Source: Clostridiales bacterium UBA1758
GTDB taxonomy: Bacteria; Bacillota; Clostridia; Oscillospirales; UBA1758
Reading direction: 5' to 3'
NCBI GenBank assembly: GCA_002315595.1
Contig: DCHG01000064.1
Span: 19,238 to 37,338 of the forward strand
Length of the DNA stretch: 18,101 nt
This document shows, piece after piece, positions 13,413 to 18,101 of this stretch. The notes beneath the pieces are model-generated. The model was not told the DNA's origin. It did no database searches and worked only from the letters and a program-made list of their open reading frames with translations. A program made the position numbers and the translations under genes. Numbering within the stretch: the first letter of the stretch is position 1; each line of letters opens with the position of its first letter.

Positions 13413-14279
13413 TTGCTGGCGATCCGTTTTTCGATTTCCGAGACGCTCTCATTTTTCAAAGCCTATCTCGCAATGGTTAGTATTTCCGACATTGTCGACG
13501 TGCTTATCATTACATTCTGTGTTTACAGATTATATTCGTTACTTCGCAACAGTAACGCCGAACGCGTTATCCGCGGTATTGCGATCATCATCGTCATGGC
13601 ATTGCTTTCGGATCTGCTCAAACTCAATGCGTTGAATTATATTTTGGCGAATACCATTCAACTTGGGCTGATCGCCATCGTCATCGTCTTCCAGCCCGAA
13701 ATCCGCAAACTGCTTGAAAAATTCGGTCAGTCGAAACTTCCTATCATGGTCAAAGAAGTCGAAACCGATTCCCGCAGGATCGAACGCACGATTCTGCAAA
13801 CCGTTGAAGCCTGCGCACATATGTCCGGCACGAAAACCGGCGCACTGATTATTATTCAGCGCAAGATCAGCCTTGACGACATAGCAAAAACCGGCACCAT
13901 TCTCAATGCCGATGTGTCCGCGGAACTGCTGAAATCCATCTTCTTCCACAATGCCGCACTCCATGACGGCGCCGTCATCATCAAAGACGACCATATCGTT
14001 GCCGCCGCCTGTATGCTTCCGTTGAGTGAAAACGGGAACCTCAGCCGTGATCTCGGTATGCGTCACCGTGCCGCCGTCGGAATGAGTGAAGTCTACGACT
14101 CGATCTCCATCATCGTCAGCGAAGAAACGGGTTCCATCTCCGTTGCAATGGGCGGAATGATCAAACGTCACCTTGCTCCCGAAACGCTGGAAAGACTGCT
14201 CAAAAACGAACTCATTCCCGAACCCACGCAAAAAGCAACCAAAACCAAATGGATCGACCGCATCAAAAACACCAAATAA
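13413..14279 (+). CDS. cdaA: Diadenylate cyclase CdaA (c-di-AMP synthase)
   Basis: A 288-aa membrane-anchored enzyme that joins two ATP into cyclic di-AMP. Three hydrophobic segments (about 28-45, 50-68, 80-94) precede a cytoplasmic DisA_N-type catalytic domain with both signature motifs: DGA at 185-187 (LHDGAVII) and RHR at 217-219 (MRHRAAVGMSE). QPEIRKLLEKFG (94-105) is the usual linker. I chose the TTG at 13413 because AAGGGGG (13398-13404) lies 8 bases before it, while the later ATG at 13473 has no SD. This gives an N-terminus slightly longer than the usual 273-aa proteins. It is the first gene of a five-gene plus-strand run. c-di-AMP controls potassium and osmolyte transport and cell-wall homeostasis in Firmicutes. 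Confidence 0.96.
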   Translation: MLAIRFSISETLSFFKAYLAMVSISDIVDVLIITFCVYRLYSLLRNSNAERVIRGIAIIIVMALLSDLLKLNALNYILANTIQLGLIAIVIVFQPEIRKLLEKFGQSKLPIMVKEVETDSRRIERTILQTVEACAHMSGTKTGALIIIQRKISLDDIAKTGTILNADVSAELLKSIFFHNAALHDGAVIIKDDHIVAAACMLPLSENGNLSRDLGMRHRAAVGMSEVYDSISIIVSEETGSISVAMGGMIKRHLAPETLERLLKNELIPEPTQKATKTKWIDRIKNTK

Positions 14280-14306
14280 TTCGAAAATCACATTTTTTAG
14301 AAAGTC

Positions 14307-15560
14307 GTGAATACATTGCTGCTTTGGATGAAAAAACATAATATATTGGCGAAAGCGCTTTCGTTCGTTGTCGCGCTCGGTATCTGGGTTTATGTCGTCA
14401 GCGTCATCAACCCCTCCGACAGCGTTGATATCCGTGGTATTCGCCCGACCTATCTCGGCGAAGCCACGATCATGGAAAAGTACAACCTCGTCGTACTGGA
14501 CGATTTGACAGAATCCGTCGATCTCCACATCACCGGTAGAAGAAACGATCTTGCAAATCTGAACAAAAACAATATCGAGGTTTCGGTCGATGTGTCCGCC
14601 ATCACCGCACCGGGGGAATACGAACTTGAATACAACATCGTTTACCCCGTGACCGGGCTAGAAACCACCGACCGTTATCCGTACTTCACCATTAAAGTCG
14701 ATGTGGAAAAGATCGAATCCAAACGCATCCCGGTTATTGCCACCGTCAATGGGGAAGTGGACGAAGATTATATTGCCGAACCCTGCGTCGTTTCCCCCGA
14801 AACCGTTGAAGTCACCGGACGCAAAAGCGATCTAGACATGATCGACCACGCAGTCGTCGTCGTCGACCGTGAAAACATCTCGCGCTCCATTGACACGATG
14901 GAAGAAATTTCGATCGTCGATGCTTCGGGCAATGTCGTCGACGCACCTACGCTTTCGGTCGACACTACGACCGTCAATGTGCAGATGCAGGTGCTGAAAA
15001 TGCGCACAATCCCGTTGGTTGTCGAACTCGTCTACGGTGGTGGCGCAAACGATTCCGTCATCTCCAAGGAAATTTCGCCGAAAAACATCACGGTTGCGGG
15101 CGAACCCGACCGTATCGACTATATCAACTCCATCACCGTCGGGACGGTCGACCTATCGTCCTTCCTCGGTACCTACGAAAACACCTTTGATATTATCCTG
15201 CCCGATGGATTCAAAAATGTCAGCGGCGAAACGGAAGCATCGGTTTCAGTCAAGATTTCGGGACTGACTTCCAAGACCTTCACCATTGACAATATTGAAC
15301 TCACCGGCGTACCCGAAGGCTTCTCCGCCGATGTTTTAACTAAAAATATCGAAGTTCTGCTCCGTGGATCGGCGGCTTCGCTCAATGAAATCGAATCGTA
15401 TCACATCCATGCAGTAGCCGATATTTCGGACATTTCGACAACCGCCGGAAAGCATGAAGGCATCCCGGTCACGATCATGGTCGACGGTTACGACGACATC
15501 GGTGCAATTTATCTTGGCGAAGATCCGTACACGGTCTCGATCAACCTCAAAAAGAAATGA
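14307..15560 (+). CDS. cdaR: YbbR-domain protein CdaR, partner of CdaA
   Basis: A 417-aa protein with one N-terminal membrane helix (about 14-32, ALSFVVALGIWVYVV) followed by about four YbbR repeats outside the membrane (roughly 55-130, 135-225, 230-325 and 328-415). Each repeat shows the pattern of a V-x-V strand, a Y/DxI segment, a hydrophobic SPxxVxVxG strand (for example SPETVEVTG and SPKNITVAG) and a DLS/DIS turn. The family binds CdaA and modulates its activity, and cdaA-cdaR adjacency is standard in Firmicutes. The start is taken as GTG at 14307, because WMKKHNILAKALSF fits the family N-terminus; its SD (AGAAAG) is weak, and an ATG at 14328 is the alternative. The stop overlaps the next start by four bases (ATGA). 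Confidence 0.92.
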   Translation: MNTLLLWMKKHNILAKALSFVVALGIWVYVVSVINPSDSVDIRGIRPTYLGEATIMEKYNLVVLDDLTESVDLHITGRRNDLANLNKNNIEVSVDVSAITAPGEYELEYNIVYPVTGLETTDRYPYFTIKVDVEKIESKRIPVIATVNGEVDEDYIAEPCVVSPETVEVTGRKSDLDMIDHAVVVVDRENISRSIDTMEEISIVDASGNVVDAPTLSVDTTTVNVQMQVLKMRTIPLVVELVYGGGANDSVISKEISPKNITVAGEPDRIDYINSITVGTVDLSSFLGTYENTFDIILPDGFKNVSGETEASVSVKISGLTSKTFTIDNIELTGVPEGFSADVLTKNIEVLLRGSAASLNEIESYHIHAVADISDISTTAGKHEGIPVTIMVDGYDDIGAIYLGEDPYTVSINLKKK

Positions 15561-15979
15561 TCAAAATCGGTCGGATCGTGATGATCGAAAACGGTGAATT
15601 CACCGTCAATATTCCGCGGGAGTCTGCCTGCGGCGGCGATTGTGCCGGATGTCCGGGATGTCCCGTGAACGACGGGGCAATAGTCAAGGTCAAATGTGAT
15701 ATTCCCGCAAAGGTCGGCGACCGCGTGAGCGTGGACTTTTCCGATTCAGCGGCATTGCGTTCGTCATTTTTGCTTTACGGTGCTCCTTTGATCGCGTTTT
15801 TCATCGGCTACGGCGTCGCATCTATGTGGATCGCGGACGAACTGCCGCGTATTCTTGTCGGGGTTGCGGGCGTTGTCGGCGCGATCATTTTCAGTCGGAT
15901 CGTCGACCGTCACGGCAAAAACAATGACGCGAAGATCGTTGAAATCATCGGAAAGGACGACGGATGTTCGGATATGTAA
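15557..15979 (+). CDS. RseC/SoxR-reducing-system-like membrane protein
   Basis: A 140-aa protein. Residues 25-35 hold a Cys cluster (CGGDCAGCPGC, Cys25, 29, 32 and 35) of the type in RseC/RsxC-linked proteins, where it can bind an iron-sulfur cluster. Two hydrophobic segments follow (about 70-86 and 95-112), with a DRHGK tail, the layout of the RseC family that works with electron-transfer membrane complexes such as Rnf/Rsx. The first gene overlap is ATGA with cdaR, and the 3' end overlaps the next gene by 16 bases, so all three are likely translated together. No Rnf gene is in view. The family assignment rests on the Cys spacing and two-helix layout; the activity is not proven. Confidence 0.85.
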   Translation: MIKIGRIVMIENGEFTVNIPRESACGGDCAGCPGCPVNDGAIVKVKCDIPAKVGDRVSVDFSDSAALRSSFLLYGAPLIAFFIGYGVASMWIADELPRILVGVAGVVGAIIFSRIVDRHGKNNDAKIVEIIGKDDGCSDM

Positions 15980-16851
15980 AACCGTTCCTGCCGGAACTGA
16001 AACTCAAAGATTACGCGCTTTATCGGGCGGTCTACTGTTCGCTTTGTCGGATGATCCGCACACGCTACGGGCTTGTTTCGACGCGGTTTTTGAGTTATGA
16101 TATGACCTTTCTTGCTCTTTTGTCGCTTTCGGCAAAGTCTTCGTTCTCCACCGAAAAACACCCATGCTCCGTCAATCCGTTCAAAAAGCACTCGGTTGTC
16201 GAAGACGACGCCGTCATCCCGGCGGCAGATGCTTCGATTGTACTGTATTATCATAAACTCCGCGACACCGCCATAGACGCGAAAGGCATCAAAAAACTCG
16301 GTGCCAAGGCAGCATTGTTGTTGTTTCGGCGTGCCTATCGCCGTGCCGGAACGGTCATTCCCGCATACGATGCGGAAGTTCGGCTTCAACTCGATCGGCT
16401 GAACGAACTTGAAAAAGCAAACTCCGCAAGCATTGACGCAACTTCCGATTGCTTCGGTAAAATTTTGAGTGCACTTGCACCGATGATTTCAAACGGGCGT
16501 AATCCGATCCCGTTTGAGCAACTGCTTTACTTTATCGGCAAATACATTTATCTTGTCGATGCCGCCGATGATTTGTCGGATGACCTCAAAAACGGTGACT
16601 ATAACCCGATCGCCGTACGCCGTCATCTTTCTTTGGGCGATTATGAAACGCAGTATCACGGTGAAGTGCGGCAAATGCTTCTCGACAATCTTTCGGCGGC
16701 AGCCCTTGCTTTTGAACTTGCCGAAACCGAAAGTTGCCGTGACCTTTTGGGAAATATTATTTATCCCGGTCTGACCGGCATTGTCAATGCCGTACTGGAC
16801 GGGACTTATGATGCGAAAAGCAGCGTCGTCGAACGCGGACTTCGCATTTAG
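15964..16851 (+). CDS. DUF5685-like protein
   Basis: A 295-aa, mostly helical cytoplasmic protein. It begins MFGYVKPFLPELKLKDYALY and has VYCSLCR (Cys25, Cys28), a further Cys67 in HPCSVNPF, a YYHKLRDTA segment (94-102) and an acidic DAADDLSDDLKNGDYNP block (198-214). These match the DUF5685 family as I remember it. The Asp-rich blocks recall the DDxxD sites of isoprenoid synthases and the Cys residues suggest metal binding, but no reaction is known to me. The ATG overlaps the RseC-like gene by 16 bases and has AAGGA upstream. It is followed closely by a J-domain gene. No membrane segment is obvious. Confidence 0.8.
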   Translation: MFGYVKPFLPELKLKDYALYRAVYCSLCRMIRTRYGLVSTRFLSYDMTFLALLSLSAKSSFSTEKHPCSVNPFKKHSVVEDDAVIPAADASIVLYYHKLRDTAIDAKGIKKLGAKAALLLFRRAYRRAGTVIPAYDAEVRLQLDRLNELEKANSASIDATSDCFGKILSALAPMISNGRNPIPFEQLLYFIGKYIYLVDAADDLSDDLKNGDYNPIAVRRHLSLGDYETQYHGEVRQMLLDNLSAAALAFELAETESCRDLLGNIIYPGLTGIVNAVLDGTYDAKSSVVERGLRI

Positions 16852-16876
16852 ATCCAAAGAAAGAGACGGACTCAAA

Positions 16877-17491
16877 ATGAAAGATCCCTATGAAGTTCTC
16901 GGCGTAAAATCCAATGCAACCGAGGACGAGATTAAGCAGGCTTATCGTGAACTTGCCCGCAAATATCACCCCGACAAGTACGCCGACAACCCGCTGAAAG
17001 ACCTCGCAGAAGAAAAGATGAAAGAAATCAACGCCGCCTATGACACTCTTATCAAACAACGCGGTGTAAACGGTCAGTCGTCAAACTACGGCGGCAACGG
17101 AGGCTACTCCGGCGGGGGATACGGAAATTACGGCGACTCCGCCGGTACGACCAATCCCGTCTACGCCCGAATTCGGATGATGATCAACCAAAACGACCTT
17201 TCGGGTGCCGAACGCGAACTCAATAACATCGGAACGCAGGACGCGGAATGGCATTTTTTAATGGGAAGCCTGATGTATCGAAAAGGTTGGTTTGACGAAG
17301 CGCGTGTTCATTTCAACACCGCCGTCAATATGGATCCGAACAACCGCGAATACCGTGCGGCACTCAGCCGACTCGGCAACGCAAGCCGAACTTATCAAAC
17401 GGGCGGGGGATACGGCAACTTTGGCGCAGATCCCTGCGACCTCTGTTCGGCAATGCTTTGCGCCAACTGCCTTTGCAATATGTGTCGATAA
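16877..17491 (+). CDS. J-domain protein with TPR-like segment and Cys-rich tail
   Basis: A 204-aa protein. Residues 1-62 are a J domain (PYEVLGVKSNATEDEIKQAY, HPD at 31-33 followed by KYADN) that would stimulate the ATPase of a DnaK-type chaperone. A low-complexity Gly/Tyr/Asn linker (64-90) follows, then a helical TPR-like segment (about 95-168, with AEWHFLMGSLMYRKGWFDEA and NTAVNMDPNN). The tail CDLCSAMLCANCLCNMCR (187-203) has six cysteines, suggesting metal binding or disulfides. There is no CxxCxGxG domain, so it is not a full DnaJ. The ATG at 16877 is chosen from the J-domain boundary; the SD (GGACTC) is poor and the gap to the previous stop is 25 bases, so coupling is possible. It is the last gene of the cdaA operon. 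Confidence 0.9.
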   Translation: MKDPYEVLGVKSNATEDEIKQAYRELARKYHPDKYADNPLKDLAEEKMKEINAAYDTLIKQRGVNGQSSNYGGNGGYSGGGYGNYGDSAGTTNPVYARIRMMINQNDLSGAERELNNIGTQDAEWHFLMGSLMYRKGWFDEARVHFNTAVNMDPNNREYRAALSRLGNASRTYQTGGGYGNFGADPCDLCSAMLCANCLCNMCR

Positions 17492-17492
17492 A

Positions 17493-17517
17493 CAGTCGGT
17501 TTGCAGACGCATCCGAC
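17493..17517 (+). terminator. Possible terminator of the cdaA operon
   Basis: GTCGG and CCGAC enclose TTGC/GCA pairing near the stop of the J-domain gene, giving an interrupted stem of about 8 bp followed by ATTTG. The T-tract is short, so termination efficiency is uncertain. Confidence 0.4.
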
Positions 17518-17519
17518 AT

Positions 17520-17548
17520 TTGACAACGACGGAATTATTTGCTATAAT
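17520..17548 (+). promoter_or_regulatory. Perfect consensus sigma-A promoter of the yicC-like gene
   Basis: TTGACA (17520-17525) and TATAAT (17543-17548) match the consensus exactly with a 17-base spacer. The start would be near 17555, about 53 bases before the ATG at 17608. Confidence 0.95.
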
Positions 17549-17607
17549 AATTTGTTGAAAAACTGACGAAATACCGATGAAATATCATTTGAAACGGAGT
17601 GTCCGAA

Positions 17608-18101
17608 ATGCCGAGAAGTATGACCGGCTACGGTCGCGCAACCCGTAGCCTGGAACGTTGCGAACTCACTGTTGAACTCCGTGCAGTCAACCACAGATAT
17701 TTTGACTGCACCGTCCGTGTACCGCGTGCATTTTCCTATCTCGAAGAACCCGTCAAATCCAAACTTGCCGAACGAATTTCCCGCGGTAAGGTCGAATGTT
17801 ACGTCACCGTGGACGCCACCGCAGGCGATAATCTGAGCGTCACGGTCAATGAAGAAGCCGCCGAAAGTTATGTGGAGGCTCTTCGTTCACTTGCCGGAAA
17901 ATTCGGTTTGAAAGATGATATTTCATTGTCCCTGCTTTGCAGATTTCAAGACATTTTCACCGTCAAAAACGAGCATGAGGACGAAGAAGCCTTCACCAAC
18001 ACTGTTTTGGATGTCGCAAACGAAGCCATTGACGGCTTCCTTGAAATGAGCAATTTCGAAGGCAAACGGCTCGCCGATGATATTTTGTCACGTGCCGATA
18101 C
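17608..18101 (+). CDS. yicC: YicC/YloC-family endoribonuclease, partial (cut by window end)
   Basis: The first 164 codons of a gene that runs past the window edge; the family is about 290 aa. The N-terminus MPRSMTGYGRA is diagnostic, and ELRAVNHRYFDC and RGKVECYVTVD (residues 25-36 and 59-69 roughly) are the usual next blocks. YicC-family proteins are endoribonucleases affecting RNA turnover. The start is ATG behind ACGGAG and a perfect promoter. In many Firmicutes this gene precedes remA, gmk and rpoZ, which would be expected just beyond the window. Confidence 0.93.
   Translation, partial: MPRSMTGYGRATRSLERCELTVELRAVNHRYFDCTVRVPRAFSYLEEPVKSKLAERISRGKVECYVTVDATAGDNLSVTVNEEAAESYVEALRSLAGKFGLKDDISLSLLCRFQDIFTVKNEHEDEEAFTNTVLDVANEAIDGFLEMSNFEGKRLADDILSRAD

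Noticed and set aside
13539..14528. A 329-codon minus-strand open frame antisense to cdaA
   Set aside because: It overlaps the clear CdaA catalytic domain. Its Asp/Gly/Phe-rich composition is the mirror of GAC/GTC/ATC-rich codon use on the plus strand, and it has no SD.

Overview
The window looks like chromosome from an anaerobic Gram-positive bacterium of the class Clostridia, probably an uncultured gut-type lineage. The grounds are strong Shine-Dalgarno (SD) sites, sigma-A-type promoters (several with an extended -10), GTG and TTG starts, many intrinsic terminators, and clostridial hallmark families: DUF6472- and DUF5685-like proteins, CdaA/CdaR, an RseC-like protein and a YicC-like protein. 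I see no prophage, insertion sequence or CRISPR array. The organism call is inference from gene content.

Layout. 1-125 holds no assignable gene but a 16-bp hairpin. 126-614 is read on the minus strand: a consensus promoter, tRNA-Ser(GGA), a terminator, a 67-aa Cys-rich protein and a second terminator. 673-1645 is a self-contained unit: promoter, a lipoprotein with an RsgI-middle-like domain followed by nine DnaJ-type Cys motifs, and a terminator. 1767-5805 is a tight four-gene operon: URO-D-like protein, SGNH hydrolase, HAD phosphatase, glycosidase-like TIM barrel. A sugar-isomerase-like TIM-barrel gene follows at 6004, behind a leader that may encode a small RNA. The five suggest intracellular breakdown of an unidentified (possibly methylated or acylated) sugar, but no transporter or regulator is in view.

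6804-11458 is housekeeping: dapA (minus), queA (plus), a MATE transporter (minus) and asd (minus). dapA and asd are two early steps of lysine/diaminopimelate synthesis. The asd terminator and the start of the MATE gene share a 9-nt palindrome arm that allows alternative RNA folds around the MATE start codon. 11546-13042 (minus) encodes an unrecognised multi-pass membrane protein.

13288-17491 is a likely operon: cdaA (c-di-AMP synthase), cdaR (YbbR-domain partner), an RseC-like Cys-cluster membrane protein, a DUF5685-like protein and a J-domain/TPR-like protein with a Cys-rich tail. The window ends inside yicC, driven by a perfect consensus promoter.

Most unusual items: the RsgI/DnaJ-zinc-finger lipoprotein, the candidate sRNA at about 5867-5975, the interchangeable hairpin arms at 10217-10326, and the J-protein/DUF5685/RseC set attached to the c-di-AMP genes.
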